Below are positions 34,427 through 42,257 of a stretch of 64,000 bases of DNA, piece by piece. Within the stretch, counting starts at the first letter, position 1; every line of letters starts with the position of its first letter. The notes beneath the pieces were generated by a model, which was not told where the DNA came from, did no database searches, and was given only the letters and a program-made list of their open reading frames with translations. Source of the stretch: JAYFNU01 sp964460755 (GTDB lineage Bacteria > Bacillota > Clostridia > Oscillospirales > Ruminococcaceae); the NCBI GenBank assembly GCA_964460755.1, contig CAYWQL010000005.1:24650-88649 (forward strand), given 5' to 3'. Both the position numbers and the translations under genes were made by a program.

Positions 34427-35859
34427 CGCTGCCGGAAAGATATAATATTTTTAAAAGACGCACAACGCTTACACGTCAGCTTAGAGTTCTTCTGATCGGC
34501 GTCATTTTGCCGTTTATCGTTATGATTGCCGTTGTTTTGGGTATGCTCGGTTCTTTTAACCGCGAATACGCTATAACCCTTCAAAACGCTTCGACGGCGG
34601 GCGAGTTCAACAATAACTTTAAGGACGCGCTTGACCTTGATATGTACTATTACGTCGTGGGAAGCAAGAATATTGACCATCTGCCGCTTGAAGTGGTTGA
34701 AAATGCCCAGCAGGTAATAACACGTCTTCAGGCGACGACAACACAAAAAGAGAACCAATGGCGCATTAAAAGTATGCTTCGCCTTTGTCAGCGGCTTAAG
34801 GAATGTATGCTCGATATCGAGAGCACCGAGAGCTACGACGAGAATATGGAGAAGCTTGAGAACAACATATATATTCTTACAGACCTTGTACAGACGTATA
34901 TGTACGAATATATATACGACGAGGTGCGCGAGCTTTCCTCACTTCAAAACTCGATTAGTCAGCGCGTAAGCGTTACGATTGTCACCTCGGGGCTTATAAG
35001 CCTTACGCTCGTTATATTTATGCTCGGCTATTCAACCGGCATTACCCGAAGCATAGCGCGACCCATTAAAAAACTTTGCGAAAAGGTTGAACGGCTTGGA
35101 CGAGGGGACTTTACGGTTGTTCCGATTGAAACCTATAATGTCGAAATCAAGACGCTTGACGACGGCTTTAACGATATGGTTGGGCGTATTAACGCACTTC
35201 TTGAACGCGTGAAGAACGACCAAAACTCGCTTCGCAGAGCCGAGCTTGAGCTTTTACAGGCGCAAATTAACCCCCATTTTTTATACAACACGTTTGATTC
35301 AATCGTTTGGCTTGCCGAGGCGCACAAGGATGACGAGGTTATTCAAATGACCACCAACCTGTCGACCTTCTTCCGCAACTCCTTGAATAACGGAAGCGAC
35401 ACCATAACACTCGCGCTCGAAAAGCAACAGGTTGAAAGCTATCTTAGTATTCAGCAGATACGTTATCGCGATATTTTGAAATATGACATACAAATTCCGA
35501 ACGAACTACTTGCGTACAAGCTGCCGAAGCTTACCCTTCAGCCGCTCGTTGAAAACGCCATTTATCACGGAATAAAGAATAAGCGCGGCGTCGGCGTCAT
35601 CGTTATCACAGGAGAAGAGGACGAAAAGGATATTATTCTGAAAATTCAGGACGACGGCATAGGAATGACCGAAGAACAGCTAAATGCACTTCGGGCAGGG
35701 GTTTATGAGGATAAGCACACGGGTCTTGGGCTTGTCAACGTCCACAAACGGCTGAAATTATATTGCGGAGAGGATTACGGACTTACATTTGACAGCGTTT
35801 ACGGCATAGGAAGCACCGTTTCCGTGCGAATACCGAAACAAAACAAACTTTTGAACTAA
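34423..35859 (+). CDS. LytS/YesM-type sensor histidine kinase
   Basis: 478 residues. Two membrane segments (about 22-44 and 184-204) flank an extracytoplasmic region of about 140 residues. Next come a HAMP domain, the His_kinase block with His285 in QINPHFLYNTFD, and an HATPase_c domain (LVENAIYHGI, DDGIGM, GLGLVNVHKRL). This is the partner class of YesN-like AraC regulators that control sugar uptake in Firmicutes. The short sensor part contains no recognised ligand fold and could instead read a binding protein; that is inference. Confidence 0.93.
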   Translation: MTLPERYNIFKRRTTLTRQLRVLLIGVILPFIVMIAVVLGMLGSFNREYAITLQNASTAGEFNNNFKDALDLDMYYYVVGSKNIDHLPLEVVENAQQVITRLQATTTQKENQWRIKSMLRLCQRLKECMLDIESTESYDENMEKLENNIYILTDLVQTYMYEYIYDEVRELSSLQNSISQRVSVTIVTSGLISLTLVIFMLGYSTGITRSIARPIKKLCEKVERLGRGDFTVVPIETYNVEIKTLDDGFNDMVGRINALLERVKNDQNSLRRAELELLQAQINPHFLYNTFDSIVWLAEAHKDDEVIQMTTNLSTFFRNSLNNGSDTITLALEKQQVESYLSIQQIRYRDILKYDIQIPNELLAYKLPKLTLQPLVENAIYHGIKNKRGVGVIVITGEEDEKDIILKIQDDGIGMTEEQLNALRAGVYEDKHTGLGLVNVHKRLKLYCGEDYGLTFDSVYGIGSTVSVRIPKQNKLLN

Positions 35860-35867
35860 AAAAACAA

Positions 35868-35895
35868 ACTTTGATACAACTTTGATACAACTTGA
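35868..35895 (+). promoter_or_regulatory. Tandem 11-bp direct repeats upstream of the sugar-binding protein
   Basis: ACTTTGATACA occurs twice back to back (35868-35878, 35879-35889), followed by a partial third copy (ACTTGA). One copy per helical turn is the layout used by many response regulators. The repeats end about 57 bp before the -10 box of the next gene, where the -35 is poor, fitting an activated promoter. Confidence 0.65.
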
Positions 35896-35952
35896 ATAAA
35901 AATTAGAAAAACCCTCGAAAGAATATCAATGGTTCTTTTTCAGGGGTGCTCC

Positions 35953-35958
35953 TATAAT
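35953..35958 (+). promoter_or_regulatory. -10 box of the sugar-binding protein gene
   Basis: A perfect TATAAT with no recognisable -35 at the normal spacing (TGGTTC at 35930-35935). An activator is probably needed; see the repeats at 35868. Confidence 0.65.
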
Positions 35959-36021
35959 ATGAGATGTTAGAAGGCGGTAATTGATGTCGCCCTAAACAAA
36001 ATATTAGAAGGAGAAACACAA

Positions 36022-36987
36022 ATGAAAAAGGTTTTAGCATTTTTACTCGTTGCGGTTATGGTGCTTGGTCTTGTCGCTTGCGGCGCGAAGCCCGCGACTG
36101 ACGATGGCAACGGACTTATCAAAGTCGGCATCATCAACAACCCCCCCTCGGAGTCTGGCTATCGTGAAGCCAACGTTAAGGATATGGAAGCTGTATTTAG
36201 CGAGGCTAACGGTTATTCCGCTCAGACTTATTACAGCATCAACAATGACGAGCAGCTCAACGCTGCGAAGCAGTTTGTTACAGACGGCGTAGATTATCTT
36301 CTTATCTCTGCCGCTGCTACCGATGGTTGGGACGACGTTCTTGCTTCTGCTAAGGAAGCCGGAATAAAGGTTTTCCTTTTTGACCGTATGATTAACACGG
36401 ACGAGAGCAACTATGAAGCTGCTGTTGTTTCCGATATGGCTAATCAGGGCGACACAGCTGTTGCTTGGTTAAAATCCCTTAATCTTGCTGAGTACAACAT
36501 CATCCACATTCAGGGTGCTATGGGTTCGGATGCTCAGATAGGACGTACAGGCGCGCTTGACGCTGAGTTTGCGGCTGGCACAATGAACAAGGTTGTTCAG
36601 CAGACAGCTACATGGGACGAAGCTGAAGCTAAGAAAATCGTTGAGACAGTCATCAACTCCGGTGAAGCTTTCAACGTTATCTATGCAGAGAACGACGGTA
36701 TGGCTAAGGGCGCTGTTGCGGCTCTTGACGATGCTGGTATCACCCACGGCGTAGACGGCGATGTCGTTGTTATGGGCTTTGACTGCAATAGATGGGCTCT
36801 TCGTGAGCTTCTCGCTGGCACATGGAACTATGACGGACAGTGCAGCCCCTTCCAGGCGTCTGTTATTGACGGCATAATCAAGGGCGGCGACTATTCTGGT
36901 CCTAAGACAATCATCTCTGAAGAAAAGGGCTTTGACGCCAAGACACTTACTCAGTCTGACATTGACACATACGGTCTCGGCGAGTAA
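36022..36987 (+). CDS. Sugar-binding lipoprotein of an ABC transporter (YtfQ-like)
   Basis: 321 residues. A signal peptide with lipobox LVAC gives a predicted lipid-modified Cys20, fitting LspA and Lgt encoded in this window. The body is a Peripla_BP_4 fold: a PPSESGYREANVKDMEAVF-type start, ISAAATDGWDDVL and FLFDRMINTD in the ligand cleft. It resembles YtfQ, the galactofuranose-binding protein of E. coli, and the transporter genes follow. Its codon choice (GCT, GTT, GAC) is more biased than its neighbours, typical of high expression. A hairpin after it probably raises its level over the permease genes. Confidence 0.9.
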   Translation: MKKVLAFLLVAVMVLGLVACGAKPATDDGNGLIKVGIINNPPSESGYREANVKDMEAVFSEANGYSAQTYYSINNDEQLNAAKQFVTDGVDYLLISAAATDGWDDVLASAKEAGIKVFLFDRMINTDESNYEAAVVSDMANQGDTAVAWLKSLNLAEYNIIHIQGAMGSDAQIGRTGALDAEFAAGTMNKVVQQTATWDEAEAKKIVETVINSGEAFNVIYAENDGMAKGAVAALDDAGITHGVDGDVVVMGFDCNRWALRELLAGTWNYDGQCSPFQASVIDGIIKGGDYSGPKTIISEEKGFDAKTLTQSDIDTYGLGE

Positions 36988-37028
36988 TTCAGAGACTCTT
37001 CAATAACTGAGAATTTGCACTGAAATAT

Positions 37029-37079
37029 ACGGTGCGGAGTATGTGGATTTACCGCACATCCGCACCGTGTTTTCTTTTA
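37029..37079 (+). terminator. Intra-operon hairpin between binding protein and ABC ATPase
   Basis: A perfect 10-bp outer stem (37029-37038 with 37059-37068) encloses a second small hairpin and is followed by GTTTTCTTTT. It is probably a leaky terminator or 3' stabiliser, a common way to keep binding-protein mRNA above permease mRNA. Confidence 0.75.
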
Positions 37080-37166
37080 CGCACTTTTGCTTAATTTTTT
37101 TCTTGCGCTTTACGTAGGCGTAAGAAATGATGTTTTAAGAAAATTCATTCAAAAGAGGGAAGATAA

Positions 37167-38678
37167 ATGCAAGATAACATTGTCTTATCCATGAAGAACA
37201 TTGATAAATCTTTTCCCGGAGTTAAGGCACTTAAGGACGTGAACTTTACGCTTGAAAAGGGCGAAATTCACGCGCTTCTCGGTGAAAACGGCGCGGGAAA
37301 GTCAACTTTGATAAAAGTTTTGACCGGAGTTTATCATAAGGATGCCGGTCAAATTTATATAGCGGGCACAAATAAGCCGGTGACGTTCAAATCCCCGCAG
37401 GAAGCGCAGAAGATGGGAATTGGAACGGTTTATCAGGAGATAACGCTTTGCCCCAACCTTACGGTTGCGGAAAATCTGTTTATCGGAATAGGTAAATACA
37501 GCTTTGTAAATTGGCGCGCTATGGAGAAAAAGGCACAGGATTTACTTGAAGACCTTAAAATACCTGCGAGAGCCACCCAGCAGCTTGGAAGCTGCTCGAT
37601 AGCGGTTCAGCAGATGGTCGCCATTGCCCGCGCGGTCGGAACCGACTGTCATATTCTTATTCTCGACGAGCCGACGTCCTCTTTGGACGAGCAGGAGGTC
37701 GAGAAGCTGTTCTCGCTTATGCGCGACCTTAAGTCGCGCGGCGTCGGAATAATTTTTGTTACCCACTTTCTTGAGCAGGTCTACGAGGTCTGCGACAAGA
37801 TTACCGTTCTTCGTAACGGCGAGTTTGTCGGCGAATACAAGGTTGAAGACCTTCCGATGGTCGAGCTTGTCGCCAAGATGGTCGGACGGGACCTTGATGA
37901 TTTGTCAGAGCTTCACAAAAAAGAGGGGCTCGGCGACGGCGGTGAGGCAGAGGTCGTCTACGAGGCTTCGGGTCTTTCGAGTGCCGACGGAGTTAAGCCC
38001 TATGATTTCGCTATCCGAAAAGGGGAGGTCAACGGCTTCACAGGACTTCTCGGCTCGGGACGAAGCGAAAGCGTCCGCGCGATTTTCGGCGCCGACCACA
38101 TAACGGGCGGCAAGGTCAAGGTCGACGGAAAAGAAGTTAAAATAACAAAGCCGATTGAGGCGATGAAAAACGGTATAGGATATCTTCCCGAGGACAGAAA
38201 GGTTGACGGAATTGTCGCTGATTTGTCGGTTAAAGAAAATATAATTCTTGCGTTGCAGGTTATGAAGGGCTTCTTCAGACCGTTTTCAAAAGCCGAGGCG
38301 GAGTCCTTCGCCGAGGAATACATCAAGCTTTTCGAAATCAAAACCGCATCTATGGATACGCCGATTAAGTCTCTTTCGGGCGGAAACCAGCAGAAGGTTA
38401 TACTTGCCCGCTGGCTTTTGACCCACCCCAAATACCTTATTCTTGATGAGCCGACGCGCGGCATTGATATCGGAACTAAGGTTGATATCCAAAAGCTTGT
38501 TTTGAAGCTTGCCGAGGAGGGAATGAGCATAACCTTTATATCCTCCGAAATTGAAGAAATGGTTCGTACCTGTTCGTGGCTTATCGTTTTAAGAGACCGC
38601 AATATCGTCGGTAATCTTGAGGGCGGCGAGGTCACGCAGGACAACATTATGAAAACCATAGCGGGAGAGGTGATATAA
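37167..38678 (+). CDS. ytfR: Sugar ABC transporter ATP-binding protein (YtfR/MglA type)
   Basis: 503 residues, a fused pair of ABC domains. The first has Walker A GENGAGKST (about residues 38-46) and a full set of motifs (LILDEPTSSLD). The second has a degenerate Walker A (LLGSGRSE) as normal in this family, then LSGGNQQKVILARWL and LILDEPTRGIDIG. It powers import of a monosaccharide with the two permeases that follow. The ribosome site is GAGGGA; the permease ATG comes 2 nt after the stop. Confidence 0.93.
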   Translation: MQDNIVLSMKNIDKSFPGVKALKDVNFTLEKGEIHALLGENGAGKSTLIKVLTGVYHKDAGQIYIAGTNKPVTFKSPQEAQKMGIGTVYQEITLCPNLTVAENLFIGIGKYSFVNWRAMEKKAQDLLEDLKIPARATQQLGSCSIAVQQMVAIARAVGTDCHILILDEPTSSLDEQEVEKLFSLMRDLKSRGVGIIFVTHFLEQVYEVCDKITVLRNGEFVGEYKVEDLPMVELVAKMVGRDLDDLSELHKKEGLGDGGEAEVVYEASGLSSADGVKPYDFAIRKGEVNGFTGLLGSGRSESVRAIFGADHITGGKVKVDGKEVKITKPIEAMKNGIGYLPEDRKVDGIVADLSVKENIILALQVMKGFFRPFSKAEAESFAEEYIKLFEIKTASMDTPIKSLSGGNQQKVILARWLLTHPKYLILDEPTRGIDIGTKVDIQKLVLKLAEEGMSITFISSEIEEMVRTCSWLIVLRDRNIVGNLEGGEVTQDNIMKTIAGEVI

Positions 38679-38679
38679 G

Positions 38680-39756
38680 ATGGGCAAATTACAACCGGCA
38701 TTTCAGAAGATAGGTAAATCAAAGCTTCTTATTCCTATCCTTTCCCTTGTTATTCTCGTAATTTTCAATCTCATAAGAGACCCGTCGTTTTTTTCGATAA
38801 ACGTGGCGGTTAACTCTTACGGAAATAAGGTTTTGTCAGGAAACCTGATTGCGATACTTAACGGCGCGTCGGAGCTCGCGATATTGGCGATGGGAATGAC
38901 CCTCGTAACCGCGGCTTCCAAAGGACAGGATATCAGCGTCGGCGCGGCGGCGGCAATCGCGGGCAGCGTTTTCGTCAAGGTGCTTCTTACAAACAATATT
39001 ACATGGGGAATTATTGCTCTCGCGTTTTTGGCAAGCTGTCTTGTTATGGTGGTGTTCGGTGCGTTTAACGGCGTGCTTGTCGCTGTATTTAACATTCAGC
39101 CTATGATAGCCACCCTTATTCTGTTCACCATTGGGCGCGCAATAGCCTATTGGATTAACGGCGGCGCGACGCCCACGGTTGAGGACGAACGCATAAAGTA
39201 TATCGGCGGAACGATACCCGGCATTGCCATTCCGACGCCGATTCTGATAGTTATTTTCTGTGGTATACTTTTTGCCCTTGCGCTTAAATTCACCAATCTC
39301 GGTCTATATGCCCAAACGGTTGGAATTAACGAAAGGGCGGCGCGTCTTAATGGAATAAACTCGCTTTTTATTAAGCTTCTTGTCTTTATCATCTTGGGCG
39401 TGTGCTGTGCGTTTTCGGGCGCGATAACCGTCGGAAGACTTGGACTTATCAATCACGAAACAATCCTTCTTGGAATTGAAATGGACGCCATTCTTGCCGT
39501 TGCCATTGGAGGAAACTCGCTTGGAGGCGGAAAGTTCAATATGGTCGGCTCGGTAATCGGCGCATACGTTATTCAGGGACTTACGACGACCCTCTACGCT
39601 ATGAAGGTTTCGTCGACCGACGTAAAGGCCTACAAGGCTGTCGTAATTATAGCAATAGTCGTTGTCGGCTCGCCCGTCGTAAAAAATGCGGCAAGCAAGT
39701 TTTGGAACAAGCTTTTCGGGAAAAAGAAGACTTCCGCTGTTCCCAAGATATCGTAG
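38680..39756 (+). CDS. ytfT: Sugar ABC transporter permease (YtfT-like)
   Basis: 358 residues with about nine or ten membrane helices and the family start (MGMTLVTAASKGQDISVGAA), where the usual GGIDLS appears as KGQDIS. The conserved YAQTVGINERAARLNGIN loop that contacts the ATPase is present. A second, different permease follows, as in E. coli ytfT-yjfF, so the two should form a heterodimeric pore. A basic C-terminus (FGKKKTSAVPK) faces the cytoplasm. Confidence 0.9.
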   Translation: MGKLQPAFQKIGKSKLLIPILSLVILVIFNLIRDPSFFSINVAVNSYGNKVLSGNLIAILNGASELAILAMGMTLVTAASKGQDISVGAAAAIAGSVFVKVLLTNNITWGIIALAFLASCLVMVVFGAFNGVLVAVFNIQPMIATLILFTIGRAIAYWINGGATPTVEDERIKYIGGTIPGIAIPTPILIVIFCGILFALALKFTNLGLYAQTVGINERAARLNGINSLFIKLLVFIILGVCCAFSGAITVGRLGLINHETILLGIEMDAILAVAIGGNSLGGGKFNMVGSVIGAYVIQGLTTTLYAMKVSSTDVKAYKAVVIIAIVVVGSPVVKNAASKFWNKLFGKKKTSAVPKIS

Positions 39757-39772
39757 ATAGGAAGGAAAGAAT

Positions 39773-40870
39773 ATGTTGAAAAAGAGCTTAGCGGGCGGTA
39801 AGCAAAGAGAGCCGCTTACCGACACAAACCTGCTTTTAACCATAACAATATGTACGTTCGTGGGAATGTACGCCCTTGCAATGCTTATTTGGGGCGGCGG
39901 CTTTCTCAATCCACAGCAGTTTTTGAATACCTTTAACAACAACGGCGCTATGATTATCCTTTCCTGCGGCTTGACCGTCGTAATGATAGCGGGCGGAATT
40001 GATATTTCGGTCGGCGGCGTTACGGCGTTAATCACGATGACCTGCGCGGTATACCTTAACGGAACGAACGCGAGCCCGCTCGGCGCGCTTCTTATTTCGC
40101 TCGGTATTGGTATTGCTTTCGGTTTGGTTCAGGGCTATCTTATCGCTTATCTTGAAATTCAGCCCTTTATTATTACCCTCGCGGGAATGTTCTTCGCAAA
40201 AGGAATGACAACAATCGTAAGCGTTAACCCCGTTACGGCAGAGCACGAGGGCTTTTTGAACCTTATGAAGACGAGAATTAAAATTCCCGGCGTAGGCTCT
40301 TACGGAAAGACGGGCAACTTCATTCCCGCCTATATTGAAATTGGCGTTGTTATTGCACTTTTGGTTGTTGTAGCCGTCTTCACCATACTTCGCTGGACGA
40401 GATTCGGACGCAATCTTTACGCTATCGGCGGAAACCAGCAAAGCGCGTTGATGCTCGGTATAAACGTAAAACGCACACGGTTTTACTCCTACCTTCTTTG
40501 CGGACTTCTTTCGGGCATCGCCGGCTTTGTGTATCTGCTTCATACAGGGGCGGGCAACTCCGCTAACGCAAACGCCTTCGAAATGAAGGCAATCGCCTCG
40601 TCGATTATCGGCGGAACCCTGCTTACGGGCGGCGTCGGAAACGTTATCGGCACACTTTTCGGAACCCTTTCACTTGTCACAATAAACTCGATAGTCGTCA
40701 CCTCGGGACTTACAAAGCCTTGGTGGCAAAGCATCACGACGGGCGGAATGCTCTGCTGCTTCATTCTTATTCAAAGCGTTGTTATTTCACAGCGCAGCAA
40801 GAACAAGGGTGTAAAAAAAGAGCTTCCCAAGTGGCTCCAATTCAAAAAAGCTACATCACAAAAGGATTAA
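39773..40870 (+). CDS. yjfF: Sugar ABC transporter permease (YjfF-like)
   Basis: 365 residues, polytopic, with the GGIDISVGGVTALITM motif and the YAIGGNQQSALMLGINVKR loop. It pairs with the preceding permease. GGAAGG lies before the ATG. A strong terminator follows, ending the binding protein-ATPase-permease-permease operon. The layout matches the YtfQRT-YjfF (galactofuranose) transporter, but the true sugar may differ. Confidence 0.9.
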   Translation: MLKKSLAGGKQREPLTDTNLLLTITICTFVGMYALAMLIWGGGFLNPQQFLNTFNNNGAMIILSCGLTVVMIAGGIDISVGGVTALITMTCAVYLNGTNASPLGALLISLGIGIAFGLVQGYLIAYLEIQPFIITLAGMFFAKGMTTIVSVNPVTAEHEGFLNLMKTRIKIPGVGSYGKTGNFIPAYIEIGVVIALLVVVAVFTILRWTRFGRNLYAIGGNQQSALMLGINVKRTRFYSYLLCGLLSGIAGFVYLLHTGAGNSANANAFEMKAIASSIIGGTLLTGGVGNVIGTLFGTLSLVTINSIVVTSGLTKPWWQSITTGGMLCCFILIQSVVISQRSKNKGVKKELPKWLQFKKATSQKD

Positions 40871-40904
40871 TTCATTTATTTCCTTCAAAAAATTTTTTCG
40901 GTAG

Positions 40905-40940
40905 ATATCCCTCAACACTGTTGAGGGATATTTATTTTTA
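40905..40940 (+). terminator. Intrinsic terminator after the second permease
   Basis: Perfect 11-bp stem (40905-40915 with 40921-40931), a CACTG loop and a T-rich tail. Confidence 0.88.
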
Positions 40941-40948
40941 TACGCAAA

Positions 40949-40977
40949 TTGACCGAAATTGAATTTGGTAGTATTAT
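40949..40977 (+). promoter_or_regulatory. Promoter of the second sugar-binding protein
   Basis: TTGACC at 40949-40954, a 17-nt spacer and TATTAT at 40972-40977. The RNA would start near 40984, just before the GGAGG at 40993. The gene thus has its own, apparently constitutive, promoter. Confidence 0.8.
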
Positions 40978-41005
40978 ATATAAATAAAGAATGGAGGTAA
41001 AGCTT

Positions 41006-42004
41006 GTGAAAAAATCGTTATTGCTCGGTTTTGCCGTTACAATTATTATTGCCCTGCTGGGAACGGGCTGTATGAGGGCTAACGCGCCTGACGACGATGT
41101 TCCCGACGACACTTCAAAGAAAATGATAACTGTCGGCTTTTCTCAGCTTGGCGCCGAGTCGGATTGGCGAACGGCTGATACTGAATCAATGAAGGCGATA
41201 TTTACCGAGGAAAACGGTTACAAGCTTATTTTTGACGACGCGCGTCAAAAGCAGGAAAATCAGATAACCGCCATACGCAACTTTATCCAACAGGAGGTCG
41301 ATTATATCGTCCTTGCGCCCGTCACCGAGAAGGGCTGGGATACCGTGCTTCGCGAGGCGAAGGACGCGCGCATACCTGTCATTATCGTCGACCGTATGAT
41401 TGACACCGCCGACGACAGCCTTTTTACGGCGTGGGTCGGTTCGGATTTCCGCGAGGAGGGCGACAAGGCGGTCGATTTTATGGAAAGCACCTTTGGAGAC
41501 CGAACGATTAACATTGTACACATTCAGGGAACTATGGGCTCTTCCGCCCAGATTGGACGCACCGAGGCTCTTGAAGAGGGGATTGCGCAAAACCCAGGGT
41601 GGAACATTCTTTTGCAGGAAACGGGCGACTTCACCCGAGCAAAGAGCAAAGAGGTTATGAAAAGCGCCCTTCGTCAGTTCGGGAACATTAACGTCGTGTA
41701 CTGCGAGAACGACAACGAGGCCTTCGGCGTAATTGAGGCAATAGAGGAAGCGGGCTTTACCTGCGGTTTAAACGGCGACATAGTTATTATATCCTTCGAC
41801 GCAACCAACGCGGGACTTACCGAAACGCTTGCGGGGAAAATAAGCTACGACGTAGAATGTAATCCGCTTCACGGACCGAGGGTTGAAGCGATTATCCGTC
41901 AGCTTGAGAATGGTGAAAAGCCCGAAAAGCTGTCGTATGTCGATGAAACTGCATTCAAGGCATCCACAATTACGCGGGAAATGATAGAACTCAGAACCTA
42001 TTGA
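41006..42004 (+). CDS. Second YtfQ-like sugar-binding lipoprotein
   Basis: 332 residues from GTG 41006 (GGAGG eight bases upstream; the ATG at 40991 overlaps that site). The signal peptide ends in lipobox LGTGC with Cys22. The mature part is closer to E. coli YtfQ than the first copy is: VGFSQLGAESDWRTADTESM, LAPVTEKGWDTVL, IIVDRMIDT. It is a divergent paralogue of the first binding protein with its own promoter and terminator context. It may supply the shared permeases with another sugar, or act as a sensor for the histidine kinase or chemoreceptor; this is inference. Confidence 0.88.
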   Translation: MKKSLLLGFAVTIIIALLGTGCMRANAPDDDVPDDTSKKMITVGFSQLGAESDWRTADTESMKAIFTEENGYKLIFDDARQKQENQITAIRNFIQQEVDYIVLAPVTEKGWDTVLREAKDARIPVIIVDRMIDTADDSLFTAWVGSDFREEGDKAVDFMESTFGDRTINIVHIQGTMGSSAQIGRTEALEEGIAQNPGWNILLQETGDFTRAKSKEVMKSALRQFGNINVVYCENDNEAFGVIEAIEEAGFTCGLNGDIVIISFDATNAGLTETLAGKISYDVECNPLHGPRVEAIIRQLENGEKPEKLSYVDETAFKASTITREMIELRTY

Positions 42005-42042
42005 TAAGATAGAATCGGTCTTAATGTTTTCACAACATATAG

Positions 42043-42073
42043 GTGGTTTTGGGGCAAAATAACCAAAAACCAC
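42043..42073 (+). repeat. Inverted repeat after the second binding protein
   Basis: GTGGTTTTGG (42043-42052) pairs with CCAAAAACCAC (42063-42073), one bulged A. There is no T run after it, so it is a weak terminator at best; it could also be a protein-binding site upstream of the chemoreceptor promoter. Confidence 0.4.
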
Positions 42074-42104
42074 AGGCATTCGACAATAATTATTGATTTT
42101 TGGG

Positions 42105-42133
42105 TTGAAATAACGCGAACAGACTAATATAAT
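42105..42133 (+). promoter_or_regulatory. Promoter of the chemoreceptor-like gene
   Basis: TTGAAA at 42105-42110, a 17-nt spacer and TATAAT at 42128-42133. It leaves a 5' leader of about 118 nt. Confidence 0.85.
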
Positions 42134-42212
42134 AGTAGCAGTGGAATAATCGCAAGCACACATTAACGACTAAAAAAGCAAGTCAAGAATAATCCCCTGA
42201 ATGAATAAAAAA

Positions 42213-42251
42213 CGCCGATGAAGCTGACTTATATCTTTATCTGGCGGGAGG
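42213..42251 (+). promoter_or_regulatory. Leader hairpin touching the ribosome site of the chemoreceptor gene
   Basis: CGCC-GAT (42213-42219) pairs with ATC-T-GGCG (42239-42246) with one bulge, and the arm ends in the first G of the GGGAGG ribosome site (42246-42251). It could tune translation. No known riboswitch class is recognised. Confidence 0.35.
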
Positions 42252-42257
42252 ACAAAG

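Noticed and set aside
42214..42221. GCCGATGA resembling a sigma-D (flagellar) -10 element before the receptor gene
   Set aside because: No TAAA element lies 15 bp upstream, and a good sigma-A promoter stands at 42105.
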